DNA from: Mycobacterium sp. 852002-50816_SCH5313054-b
GTDB taxonomy: Bacteria; Actinomycetota; Actinomycetes; Mycobacteriales; Mycobacteriaceae
Direction: 5' to 3'
NCBI RefSeq assembly: GCF_001667185.1
Contig: NZ_LZIC01000063.1
Span: forward strand, 1-64,000
Length of the DNA stretch: 64,000 nucleotides
Position 1 is the stretch's first letter; each line of letters begins with the position of its first letter. The translations under genes and the position numbers were made by a program. Under the pieces are notes generated by a model. That model made no database searches and was not told the DNA's origin. It worked only from the letters and a program-made list of their open reading frames with translations. Below are positions 8,845 to 20,492 of the stretch, one piece after another.

Positions 8845-9615
8845 GTGGAACCGGTATACGGGACGATCATTCAGCTTGCTCGCATGATCTGGCGCATTCA
8901 GGGCCTGAAGATCACTGTCTCGGGCGAAGAGAACATGCCCAAGAGCGGCGGCGCCGTCATCGCCATCAACCACACCGGCTACCTGGACTTCACTTTCGCG
9001 GGTCTGCCCGCATACAAGCAGGGCCTCGGACGCAAGGTGCGTTTCATGGCCAAACAAGAGGTGTTCGACGACAAGATCACCGGGCCGATCATGCGCAACC
9101 TGCGGCACATCCCGGTGGACCGGCTGGACGGCGCCGCGTCCTACGAGGCGGCCGTCCGGAACCTCAAGGATGGCGAGCTGGTCGGCGTCTACCCCGAAGC
9201 CACGATCAGCCGCAGTTTCGAGATCAAGGAGTTCAAGTCCGGGGCCGCCCGGATGGCGGTCGAGGCCGGGGTGCCGATCGTGCCGCACATCGTCTGGGGC
9301 GCGCAGCGAATCTGGACCAAGGGCTACCCCAAGAAGCTGCTGCGTCCCAAGGTGCCGATCGTCGTGCTGGTGGGCGAGCCGATAGAACCGACGTTGGCGA
9401 TCGAGGAGTTGAAAGGCCTGTTGCATTCGCGGATGCAGCATTTGCTGGAGCGGGCGCAAGAACTGTATGGGCCCCATCCCGCCGGGGAGTTCTGGGTGCC
9501 GCGCCGGCTCGGCGGCAGCGCTCCGTCGCTCGCGGAGGCGGCCCGCATGGATGCCGAGGATGCCGCCGCGCGGGCGGCCCGCCGCGCCCGAGCCACCGGG
9601 CCGCCGGAGCAGTAG
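8845..9615 (+). CDS. 1-acylglycerol-3-phosphate acyltransferase-like protein (tandem copy 1)
   Basis: 256 aa PlsC-type acyltransferase. The catalytic NHTGYLD (NHX4D; His43, Asp48) is near the N-terminus and the phosphate-binding block appears as YPEATIS instead of the common PEGTRS. The GTG at 8845 is supported because the resulting N-terminus aligns with both downstream paralogues, although no good ribosome site is visible. It leads three tandem paralogues corresponding to Rv3814c-Rv3816c. These enzymes would move fatty acyl groups onto glycerophosphate-type acceptors at the inner membrane face; the acceptor is not known here. Confidence 0.9.
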   Translation: MEPVYGTIIQLARMIWRIQGLKITVSGEENMPKSGGAVIAINHTGYLDFTFAGLPAYKQGLGRKVRFMAKQEVFDDKITGPIMRNLRHIPVDRLDGAASYEAAVRNLKDGELVGVYPEATISRSFEIKEFKSGAARMAVEAGVPIVPHIVWGAQRIWTKGYPKKLLRPKVPIVVLVGEPIEPTLAIEELKGLLHSRMQHLLERAQELYGPHPAGEFWVPRRLGGSAPSLAEAARMDAEDAAARAARRARATGPPEQ

Positions 9616-9618
9616 CCG

Positions 9619-10386
9619 ATGGCGGAGCCGACCTTTCGCACTCTCGAGATCCTGGCCCGGCTCGTGGTGCTGGCCACCGGCACACGCATCACCTATCGCG
9701 GCGAGGAGAACATCCCCGCCAGGGGCGGGGCCGTGATCGCGATCAACCACACCAGCTACGTCGATTTTTTGCCCGCCGCATTAGCTGTGCATCGACGGCG
9801 CCGTCGGCTTAGATTCATGATCAAAGCCGAGATGCAGCAAGTGAAGGTGGTCAATTTTTTGATCAAGCACACGCGCACCATTCCGGTGGACCGCGGCGCC
9901 GGGGCGGACGCCTACGCGGTCGCCGTTCGGCGTCTGCGTGAGGGCGAGCTGGTCGGTGTCTATCCGGAGGCCACGATCAGCCGGAGTTTCGAGCTCAAGG
10001 ACTTCAAGACCGGCGCTGCCCGGATGGCCGTCGAGGCGGACGTGCCGATCGTCCCGGTGATCGTCTGGGGGGCCCACCGCATTTGGACCAAGGACCATCC
10101 CCGACAGGTCGGCCGCAGGAAGCTGCCGGTCACCGTGCAGGTGGGCGAGCCGCTGCGCGCGGCCGGGGACGTCGCCTCCACCACGGCGGCTCTGCGAGAA
10201 TCGATGACCGCGCTGTTGCACCGGGCGCAGCAGCGGTATCCGCACCCCGCCGGCGCCTACTGGGTGCCGCGCCGGCTGGGTGGTGGCGCGCCGACGTTGG
10301 CGGAGGCGGCGCAGATAGAGGCCGACGAGGCGGCGGCAAGGTCGGCCAAGAGGGCCGCCCACCGTACGCAGCATCAGTCGCGGTAG
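9619..10386 (+). CDS. 1-acylglycerol-3-phosphate acyltransferase-like protein (tandem copy 2)
   Basis: 255 aa PlsC-type acyltransferase starting 3 bases after the previous stop. NHTSYVD gives the catalytic His44 and Asp49, and YPEATISRSFE is the second conserved block. The C-terminus ends with the FWVPRRLGG-like motif (YWVPRRLGG here) shared by all three copies, then an Ala/Arg-rich tail. The close spacing argues for one mRNA with copies 1 and 3. Divergence among the copies suggests different acyl or acceptor preference rather than simple redundancy; that is inference. Confidence 0.9.
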   Translation: MAEPTFRTLEILARLVVLATGTRITYRGEENIPARGGAVIAINHTSYVDFLPAALAVHRRRRRLRFMIKAEMQQVKVVNFLIKHTRTIPVDRGAGADAYAVAVRRLREGELVGVYPEATISRSFELKDFKTGAARMAVEADVPIVPVIVWGAHRIWTKDHPRQVGRRKLPVTVQVGEPLRAAGDVASTTAALRESMTALLHRAQQRYPHPAGAYWVPRRLGGGAPTLAEAAQIEADEAAARSAKRAAHRTQHQSR

Positions 10387-10401
10387 GGGAAGGAGAGGAA
10401 C

Positions 10402-11187
10402 ATGGCAGAGCCATTTTTCCGCTTCGCGGAGGTGGTTGTTCCGGCGGTCGTCGCGATGAACGGAACAAAGCTCACGTTCGAAGGGCTCGAGAACATTCCG
10501 GCGCGGGGCGGCGCCCTGATCGCCCTCAACCACACCAGCTACCTGGACTGGATGCCCGCGTGTCTCGCCGCCCACGAACGCAAGCGACGGCTGCGCTTCA
10601 TGATCAAAGCCGAGATGGCGGACGTGAAGGCCGTCAACTTCGTGATCAAGCACTGCCAGCTCATTCCGGTGGACCGCCGGATGGGGCAGGACGCCTACGC
10701 GGTGGCCGTGCAGAAGCTGCGGGAGGGAGAACTCGTCGGGCTCCATCCCGAGGCCACCATCAGCCGCAGCTTCGAACTCCGCGAGTTCAAGTCGGGCGCG
10801 GCTCGCCTGGCGCTGGAGGCCCGGGTGCCGATCATTCCGATGGTCGTCTGGGGTGCGCATCGGATTTGGCCCAAGGATCATCCAAAGAAGGTGTTCCGCA
10901 ACAAGGTTCCGATCACCGTGGCCGCCGGTCGCCCGCTGCCGCCGGAGGGTGACGCCGAGCAGCTCATCGCCGCCGTGCGCCAGGCGATGAATGAGTTGCT
11001 GTACCGGGTGCAGGAGGAGTATCCCCACCCCGAGGGCGAGTTCTGGGTGCCGCGGCGCCTGGGTGGCGCGGCGCCGACCCAGGACGATTCCCGCGCGATC
11101 CGCCTGGCCGAATTGCAGGAGCGGATTCAGCGGTCCGGTAGCGACGGTGTGACGCGACCGGGGCAGACCCAAAGCGGAATCCACTGA
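10402..11187 (+). CDS. 1-acylglycerol-3-phosphate acyltransferase-like protein (tandem copy 3)
   Basis: 261 aa with a good ribosome site (GGAAGGAGAGG) before the ATG. NHTSYLD gives His44 and Asp49. The second block reads HPEATISRSFE, where copies 1 and 2 have YPEATIS. The WVPRRLGG motif lies near the C-terminus. The 15-base gap to copy 2 and 22-base gap to the HAD gene keep it within one likely operon. Confidence 0.9.
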   Translation: MAEPFFRFAEVVVPAVVAMNGTKLTFEGLENIPARGGALIALNHTSYLDWMPACLAAHERKRRLRFMIKAEMADVKAVNFVIKHCQLIPVDRRMGQDAYAVAVQKLREGELVGLHPEATISRSFELREFKSGAARLALEARVPIIPMVVWGAHRIWPKDHPKKVFRNKVPITVAAGRPLPPEGDAEQLIAAVRQAMNELLYRVQEEYPHPEGEFWVPRRLGGAAPTQDDSRAIRLAELQERIQRSGSDGVTRPGQTQSGIH

Positions 11188-11209
11188 GAGGCGAAGGCGG
11201 ACCCTCTCA

Positions 11210-12025
11210 ATGACCTTGCCGGCGCTGATCGCCTGCGACGTCGACGGCACCCTGTTCGACGAAAACGAAACCATTACCCCGCGCACCCGCGACGCCGTGA
11301 GCGCCGCGGTCGCCGCCGGGGCGCAGTTCGTCGTGGCGACCGGCCGGCCGCCACGCTGGATACGCCCCGTCGTGGAGGCGCTCGGCTTCGCGCCGATCGC
11401 GGTGTGCGCCAACGGGGCCGTGCTCTATGACCCCGCGACCGACCGGGTGCTGTCGTCGCGAACGCTGGCCGTCGACACCCTGGCCGAACTGGCCGAGCTC
11501 GCGGCGCGCGTCATCCCGGGCGCGGGGCTGGCCGTGGAGCGGATCGGCGAACGCGCCCATGACACGGCCACCCCGCAATTCATCAGCTCGCCCGGCTACG
11601 AGCACGCGTGGCTCAATCCGGACAACACCGAGGTGTCGATCGACGACCTGCTGAGCGCCCCCGCGATCAAGCTGCTGATCCGCAAGGCCGGTGCCCGCAG
11701 CGCGGACATGGCCGCGGCCCTGGCCAAACATGTTGGCATCGAGGGCGATATCACGTATTCGACCAACAACGGGTTGGTGGAGATCGTGCCGCTGGGGATC
11801 AGCAAGGCCAGCGGCATCGAGGAGATCGCCAAACCGCGCGGGATCACCAGCGACGAGGTGGTGGCTTTCGGCGACATGCCCAATGACATCCCCATGCTGC
11901 GGTGGGCCGGCCACGGAGTGGCGATGGGCAACGCGCATCCCGACGTCGTGGCCGCCGCCGACGAGGTCACCGCGCCCAACACCGACGACGGGGTGGCGCG
12001 GGTGCTGGAGCGCTGGTGGCTGTGA
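11210..12025 (+). CDS. HAD-superfamily Cof-type hydrolase (Rv3813c-type)
   Basis: 271 aa. Motif I is CDVDGTLFDENE with nucleophile Asp10 and acid/base Asp12. The C-terminal motif IV is GDMPNDIPM. The large insertion between them is the Cof-type cap. Such enzymes dephosphorylate sugar phosphates, nucleotides or flavin precursors in the cytoplasm; the substrate here is not evident. It is last in the likely operon with the three acyltransferases. Its stop is only 4 bases from the stop of the convergent PE gene. Confidence 0.92.
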   Translation: MTLPALIACDVDGTLFDENETITPRTRDAVSAAVAAGAQFVVATGRPPRWIRPVVEALGFAPIAVCANGAVLYDPATDRVLSSRTLAVDTLAELAELAARVIPGAGLAVERIGERAHDTATPQFISSPGYEHAWLNPDNTEVSIDDLLSAPAIKLLIRKAGARSADMAAALAKHVGIEGDITYSTNNGLVEIVPLGISKASGIEEIAKPRGITSDEVVAFGDMPNDIPMLRWAGHGVAMGNAHPDVVAAADEVTAPNTDDGVARVLERWWL

Positions 12026-12029
12026 GGCG

Positions 12030-13580
12030 TTAACCCGTCGGCGCGATCACTCCGGCGAGCTGCTGGGGCAGGAAGTTGAGCATCAGGGGGGCGAGTCCCA
12101 TGAACGGCGTGCCGAAGATGGTCACGGGGATTTGCGTATTCGGGATGATGCCACTGAGATCTATCGTCGCCGTAACGGGGTGGGGCGGAACGAGAATGCC
12201 GTCGAAGGGCAGGTGCAACACGATCGGCACGGTGGCGCTGACGGGGCCAATAATCGGAATGGTGACGTTGACGGGCACCGGAACCGTCATATTCACAATG
12301 GTTTCGCCGTTGAGGAAGCCGTTGGCCACGATGGCCGGGCTGTTGAAGAGCGCACCGAGCGCCCCCACGCCATCGCCGGCCAACAGCGCCGACTGAACCG
12401 CCGTCGCGGCGTCCGCCATCCCGCCCAGCGTCGCGAGCGGCGCACCCGCCACGGCGTACGTGATGACCAGCGGCAGCCCGAAGAAGGCGCTGAGCGATCC
12501 GGTTTGCGGGCTTCCCAGCGGCACCGTCGCGGTTGCCGAAATGCTGGGAATGGTGAGCACATTGAGCGCGTTCGTCAGGTTCTGCGACATCTGCCGAAGG
12601 ATCGACGGGGGCATCAGGTTGGTGAAGTACTGCGCCTCTTGTCCCGGGATATTCGCGAGGGTGAACAGATTTCCCAGTGGGCCGAGCAAGGTGGGGTTCA
12701 CCACGGCAGTCAGGGTGGGAAGGACCGGGGGAAAGAGACTTCCTCCAGTAAGGGTAATCACCGGCGTACCCGGATTGACGCCCGTGACAAAGAGATTCGC
12801 GAAGGCCTGCGCGACGTCTTGCACCGCGCCGAAGTAATCGCCCGCCAGGACGGCCTGCAGGGCCACCTGGAGCTGCGCGCCAAAAGCCGGCAGGCCGGCC
12901 CAGATTCCGGTGGCCGCGGCATAGAGGTTGGTGGCGAATTCCTGGGCGAAGCCGATCTGCGTGGTGATGAACTGCTGCACGTAAGACGCGGCGGGGAAGG
13001 TCAGGAGTTGCTGGATGCCGGCCTGGATGGCCGCCGGCAGGTTGGCCAGGAACGCGGGGAAGTTCTCGATGGTGTTGGTGAGCGCCGTCGCGATCTGCTG
13101 CCAATAACCCAGCTGGTTGACCAGGACCTGGCGCAGCAACGGGAACGGGTCGGCAGACCAGGTGCTGAAGAGGTTTTGCAGGTTCGCGGACGTATTGACG
13201 ATCAGCTGCCCGTACGCGCCGCCCGGGGCGGCAGCGGCGGCCAGGCCGGACGCGGCAGCCCCGGTGGGCAGGCCGGTCGACAGCAGGCTCTGCTCGGCGT
13301 TGGCGAGCTCGGTGCCGAGGTAGGCCGCCGCGCCGCCATTGAGCAGGCTGACGAACTCGTCCTGAAACGCCACCGCTTGGGCGCCGAGGACCTGGAATTC
13401 GCGGCCGAACCTGCCGAACACCTCCGAGACCGCGATCGACACCTCGTCGGAGGCCGCGGCGGCGACCCCGGTCGTGGGGGCCGCGGCGGCGGCGGCCGCC
13501 TCACCCAGGTTCGAGCCGATGCCCGACAGGCGCTCGGCCGCGGCCGTCACTATCTCCGGTTCTGTGATTACGAACGACAC
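12030..13580 (-). CDS. PE-family protein without PGRS region (Rv3812 position)
   Basis: 516 aa. It begins with the PE domain (MSFVITEPEIV, about residues 1-100), which contains the type VII secretion motif YxxxE as Tyr87-Glu91 (YLGTE). Residues 100-290 are a helical Ala/Gln/Asn-rich section. The last ~120 residues are beta-rich and Pro/Val/Ile-rich, including LPFDGILVPPHPVTATIDLSG. No Gly-Gly-Ala PGRS repeats are present, although the M. tuberculosis gene at this position is PE_PGRS62. Export by an ESX system, probably ESX-5, is inferred from the motif. No PPE partner gene is adjacent. Confidence 0.88.
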   Translation of the reverse strand: MSFVITEPEIVTAAAERLSGIGSNLGEAAAAAAAPTTGVAAAASDEVSIAVSEVFGRFGREFQVLGAQAVAFQDEFVSLLNGGAAAYLGTELANAEQSLLSTGLPTGAAASGLAAAAAPGGAYGQLIVNTSANLQNLFSTWSADPFPLLRQVLVNQLGYWQQIATALTNTIENFPAFLANLPAAIQAGIQQLLTFPAASYVQQFITTQIGFAQEFATNLYAAATGIWAGLPAFGAQLQVALQAVLAGDYFGAVQDVAQAFANLFVTGVNPGTPVITLTGGSLFPPVLPTLTAVVNPTLLGPLGNLFTLANIPGQEAQYFTNLMPPSILRQMSQNLTNALNVLTIPSISATATVPLGSPQTGSLSAFFGLPLVITYAVAGAPLATLGGMADAATAVQSALLAGDGVGALGALFNSPAIVANGFLNGETIVNMTVPVPVNVTIPIIGPVSATVPIVLHLPFDGILVPPHPVTATIDLSGIIPNTQIPVTIFGTPFMGLAPLMLNFLPQQLAGVIAPTG

Positions 13581-13678
13581 GGCCGTCTCCCCTCGCCTCG
13601 GTCCAACCCCGTGCTTGCCGGGCGATCCGAGCCTACTGTGACGAAGCCCACACCGGGCCCGAAACGACCCGATAGGTC

Positions 13679-15373
13679 CTAGGTGGCGGAGGGGTGGCTC
13701 GGCAGCGAGAAGTGTTCGGGCGGCACCTCGGGGCCGCTCGGGGATTGCATCGACAGCGGCGTCGTGATGCCGTCGACAACCGAGGTGACGTTCCCGGTGA
13801 GCCGCTCGTAGTTGAGGGTGCCGTGCTGGAAATTCTGCGTGATCTGCAGGGGCTCTTGTATTTCCGCGCTGGTCGGCAGCCCGAGCGGACCGCGCTCATA
13901 GCTCAGCGAGGCCCACGCGTCGTAGATGGCACCGGTCACCGGCTGCGGGCCGATCTCGGGTGACCAGTACATCGCTCCCCTGGCGAAAGTGGCGAAGCGG
14001 CCGTCACCCTCCGCGTCGTCTTCCGGAGAGGTGGGTGCGCCCAGGACGCTGTTCATCGCGCCCATCGCCAGCCAATGGTCGTAGATCGCCCCGCCTTTCA
14101 GCGCATTGATCAGCTCCTCGGGCGGATCGTTGAAATGCGATGCGATGTCGCGGATTTCGTCCATCAGGGCGTAGGCGGCGTTGCCCGGGCAGTCGGTGTT
14201 GCCGACGTCGCGGTGGGTGAAGATGGTGGGCAGGTTGGCGATGGTGCCGGCCGCGAAAGTGGTGTAGTGGCTACCGGCCGACTCCAACGCCACCGTGCCC
14301 TTGGGGTCGACGCCGTCCATGCCCAACCGCCACCCGAGCAGTCGGCCCACGGTCCGCAGTTGGATGGGCGTGGGCGGCACGTCGTCGAAGTTCCCGATCA
14401 TCGCAACACCCCAGGTGTTGCGGTTGAACCCGCCCGTGTGAAAGGCCTCGACGGCCTTGGTGAGGCCGCCGGCGCTGCCCTCGAACACTTGACCGTACTT
14501 GTCGACCAGCGCGTTGTAAGCGATGTCGCACCAGCCCAGCGTCTTGCTGTGGTAGGTGTAGATCGCCTTGACGATGCCCGCCGATTCCAGCGGGGAGTAG
14601 TCGTTGCTGCCCGCGGTGTGGTGGATGACCGCGGCGCGAATCCCGTTGTCGTACTGCGGGCTACCGCATCGCAGCGATTCGTCGGCGCCCCACTCCGCCC
14701 GGCTGATGATCGCGGGCGGCTGCCCCGGCATCATGACGCCGGTCGGCGGCGTCCAGTGCGTCCTGGCCGGCGTTTGCGGCGGGGAGATGAGGATCGCGGA
14801 GATGTTCTGCCCGAACGGCTGTTCCCTGCTGACCGGCTTGTACCCCAGCCCGTCGGGCACCGCACCGATGCCAGGTCCCCCGCCAGCGGGTGGTGCCCCC
14901 GGCGTCACCGGCGCATCGATGGGGCGGGTGACCGCGATCTGGACCGTCGTGGTGGTCCCCACGAACACCGGGTCGGTGCTGCGCGGCCCCTCGGACGGCT
15001 CGGCGGGGCGCCCCGGCCCGGCCGCCGCGTCGTCGCCCAGTGGCGCGGCGTCGGGAGCGGCGGTCTCGTATTCGGTCTGATACCACGGCCCCCACGAACC
15101 GTCGGGGCGCTTCGCCCGCACCCGGGTGGACGTGCCCGCGAGGTCGCCGGTGAGCGCGACCAACGAAAACGGCGTGCCCTGCGTGAGTTCCCGAACCGTG
15201 ACCCCGCCGCCGAGTCCGGTCAGCGGCTGCTCGGCGAGTTGGGTGTCCTGGGCTCGCGCCGGCGGCTCCGGCGCGCCGCGGTCGTGTGTCGCGTCGCCCA
15301 CCCAGGAGACGATGACAACGGTCGCCGCGATGGCGGTGAGCATCATCGTTGGCGCACGACTGCGGGACGACAC
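13679..15373 (-). CDS. Secreted peptidoglycan amidase with LGFP repeats (Rv3811-type)
   Basis: 564 aa from a GTG at 15373; ATGs around 15346 are alternatives. Residues 8-25 form a hydrophobic signal or anchor. The middle is a PGRP/N-acetylmuramoyl-L-alanine amidase domain with the zinc and fold motifs HHTAGSNDY, FHTGGFNRNTWGVAMIG and HRDVGNTDCPG. The C-terminus has LGFP-type repeats (MGAMNSVLGAPTS, RGPLGLPTS) thought to bind the cell envelope. It should cleave the peptide from muramic acid outside the membrane. It lies downstream of erp, separated by a terminator-like hairpin. Confidence 0.9.
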   Translation of the reverse strand: MSSRSRAPTMMLTAIAATVVIVSWVGDATHDRGAPEPPARAQDTQLAEQPLTGLGGGVTVRELTQGTPFSLVALTGDLAGTSTRVRAKRPDGSWGPWYQTEYETAAPDAAPLGDDAAAGPGRPAEPSEGPRSTDPVFVGTTTTVQIAVTRPIDAPVTPGAPPAGGGPGIGAVPDGLGYKPVSREQPFGQNISAILISPPQTPARTHWTPPTGVMMPGQPPAIISRAEWGADESLRCGSPQYDNGIRAAVIHHTAGSNDYSPLESAGIVKAIYTYHSKTLGWCDIAYNALVDKYGQVFEGSAGGLTKAVEAFHTGGFNRNTWGVAMIGNFDDVPPTPIQLRTVGRLLGWRLGMDGVDPKGTVALESAGSHYTTFAAGTIANLPTIFTHRDVGNTDCPGNAAYALMDEIRDIASHFNDPPEELINALKGGAIYDHWLAMGAMNSVLGAPTSPEDDAEGDGRFATFARGAMYWSPEIGPQPVTGAIYDAWASLSYERGPLGLPTSAEIQEPLQITQNFQHGTLNYERLTGNVTSVVDGITTPLSMQSPSGPEVPPEHFSLPSHPSAT

Positions 15374-15455
15374 CAGGTGATGTTACTTGTGTTTCTGGTG
15401 TTATTTATGAGGCGACACGATCAGCACGCCGAAAAGTCCACGAAAACCTGTTCGA

Positions 15456-15489
15456 CGGCACCGCAGAGGGGGCTCTGCGGTGCCGTCAA
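15456..15489 (-). terminator. Strong hairpin downstream of erp
   Basis: A perfect 15-bp stem (GACGGCACCGCAGAG at 15456-15470 with its complement at 15475-15489) encloses a 4-base loop. On the minus strand it begins 31 bases after the erp stop and is followed within about 10 bases by a run of four T residues. It should end or attenuate erp transcription before the amidase gene. Confidence 0.8.
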
Positions 15490-15520
15490 GGGACAGGTTG
15501 CTCCCGGTTCTCGTGGGGCT

Positions 15521-16621
15521 CTAGTGGGGCAGCGCCGGTGCGGCGACACCGGTCAGGGCGCCGGTAGCGCCCGGTACGGCACCCGCGGCGGCGGGCAGGG
15601 CGCCCGCAGCGGCCGGCAGCGCACCGGCGGCAGCGCCCGGCAGGGCACCCGCGGCACCCGGCAGGGCACCCGCGGCACCCGGCAGCGCACCCGCGGCGCC
15701 CGGCAGGGCACCCGCGGCAGCCGGCAGCGCACCGGCGGCAGCGCCCGGCAGGGCCTTGGCCGCGCCCGGCAGCGCACCGGCGGCGGCCGGCAACGCAGCA
15801 CCCGGCGCACCACCCGCGGCACCCTGCTGGAGACCCTGCGTGATGGCCGGCATCACCAGGCCCTTGAGCAGGTCGATCGCCTGGCCGGCGCCCAACTGGT
15901 TCGCCGCTTGCATCAGGTCGTTGACCAGGCCGCCACCGCCCGAGCTGCCCCCGGTTCCCCCGGACGCGATCGGCGAGGCGCCGCCCAGCGTGGACGGGTC
16001 ACCGAGGATCGGGTAGGTGCCCCCGGCGCCCGGGTCCAGCCCGGTCGTCGAGTCGATCGGCACCTCACTGGGCGACAGGGTGGGACTGCCGACGCCGGGT
16101 GTGAGCCCAGCCGGGCTGGTCAGCGCCGGGTTGAGTCCGGCGGCAGGCGTCGTGGGCACCGCACCGGGCGTGGTGACCCCGGGGGTGGTGGGCGGCAATC
16201 CCGGGTTCGACAGAGCCGGGCTCGTCAGGCCCGGGCTGGTCAACCCCGGGCTGGTCAACCCAGGGCTGGTGAGGCCGGGGCTGGTGAGACCCGGGCTCGT
16301 GAGACCCGGGCTCGTGAGACCGGAAGTGCCCAGGCCCGGACTGGCCAGACCCGGGGTGGCGGCCCCGGTGGCCCCGGCCCCGCTCAAGGCGGGCACGGGC
16401 GGCAGGTTGATCCCGAACTGCGACAGGCCCTGCGACAGCGCGCCCATCAGCTCGCCGGGCAGGTCGGACATCACCGCGGCCTTCTTGAACTCGTGGTGCT
16501 CGGCCGGCTTGCTGTCGGCGGTCGATTCGTAGACAAGGAAGTATGCGCAAGGACTCGCCACTGCCACGGCGGCGACCGCGCTCATGGCTGTCGAAAGCTT
16601 GCGTCGGCGTCGGTTCGGCAC
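15521..16621 (-). CDS. erp: Exported repetitive protein Erp, with extended repeat C-terminus
   Basis: 366 aa from the GTG at 16621, preceded by GAGGAGAC; M. tuberculosis Erp begins with the same residues and is 284 aa. A signal sequence covers residues 8-30. Residues 90-137 hold seven consecutive GLTSP units plus degenerate ones, the defining Erp repeats. A conserved block around 231-265 (GLVNDLMQAANQLG) follows. Residues 272-355 are a second repeat array of ALPGAA/ALPAAAG units that the M. tuberculosis protein lacks as I recall it. Erp is a surface-exposed cell-wall protein needed for normal virulence. It is divergent from glf across a 265-bp spacer. Confidence 0.95.
   Translation of the reverse strand: MPNRRRRKLSTAMSAVAAVAVASPCAYFLVYESTADSKPAEHHEFKKAAVMSDLPGELMGALSQGLSQFGINLPPVPALSGAGATGAATPGLASPGLGTSGLTSPGLTSPGLTSPGLTSPGLTSPGLTSPGLTSPALSNPGLPPTTPGVTTPGAVPTTPAAGLNPALTSPAGLTPGVGSPTLSPSEVPIDSTTGLDPGAGGTYPILGDPSTLGGASPIASGGTGGSSGGGGLVNDLMQAANQLGAGQAIDLLKGLVMPAITQGLQQGAAGGAPGAALPAAAGALPGAAKALPGAAAGALPAAAGALPGAAGALPGAAGALPGAAGALPGAAAGALPAAAGALPAAAGAVPGATGALTGVAAPALPH
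15557..15808 (-). repeat. ALPGAA/ALPAAAG coding repeats in erp
   Basis: This is a tandem array of 18-21-base units encoding ALPGAA, GALPGAA or GALPAAA, at least ten imperfect copies. It encodes Erp residues 272-355. The units are almost identical in DNA over parts of the array, which points to recent slippage or recombination. Confidence 0.85.
16211..16354 (-). repeat. GLTSP coding repeats in erp
   Basis: Seven consecutive 15-base units encode GLTSP (residues 101-135), flanked by degenerate copies. This is the classical Erp repeat region, which varies in copy number and sequence between mycobacterial species. Confidence 0.9.
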
Positions 16622-19967
<3,346 letters not shown>

Positions 19968-19975
<8 letters not shown>

Positions 19976-20492
19976 AACGGCCGCTCCGCGCGGCGAAGTG
20001 GCCGCGCTGGTGGCCGTCCAGTCGGCACTGGCCGATCGCCCCGGCGTGCTGACCGTGGCGCGGGGACTGTCGCATTTCGGGGAGCACAGCATAGGCTGGC
20101 TGGCCGTCGCGGTGCTCGGCGCGGTGCTGATGCCGAGTCGTCGCCGGGATTGGCTGGTGGTGGGGGCCGGCGCGTTCGCCGCGCACGCCGCCGCCGTGGT
20201 GGTCAAGCGGTTGGTGCGGCGCCAACGGCCGCATGATCCGGCCGTCACGGTCAACGTCGGCACACCGAGCCAGCTGAGCTTCCCCTCCGCGCACGCCACC
20301 TCCACCACCGCCGCGGCCATCCTGCTGGGGCGGGTCACGGGGCTGCCGCTACCGGTAGTCCTGGTACCGCCGATGGCGCTGTCGCGGATACTGCTGGGCG
20401 TGCACTATCCCAGCGACGTCGCGTTCGGCGTCGCCCTGGGTGCCGTCGTCGCGGGGATCGCGGGCCGAGCGCGAGAGGTGTGTGCCGAATGA
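19968..20492 (+). CDS. PAP2-family phosphatase (Rv3807c-type), decaprenylphosphoryl-phosphoribose phosphatase candidate
   Basis: 174 aa membrane protein with the three phosphatase motifs: KRLVRRQRP, FPSAHAT (Ala in place of the usual Gly of PSGH) and SRILLGVHYPSD. Several hydrophobic helices surround them. Next to ubiA, it is the expected enzyme that removes the 5-phosphate from decaprenylphosphoryl-5-phosphoribose before DprE1/DprE2 epimerise it. That assignment rests on the established pathway and the gene position. Both ends overlap neighbours. Confidence 0.9.

Noticed and set aside
15557..16354. Tandem repeats that might look like a CRISPR or minisatellite
   Set aside because: The units are in frame in erp, have no unique spacers and encode the known Erp repeat type.
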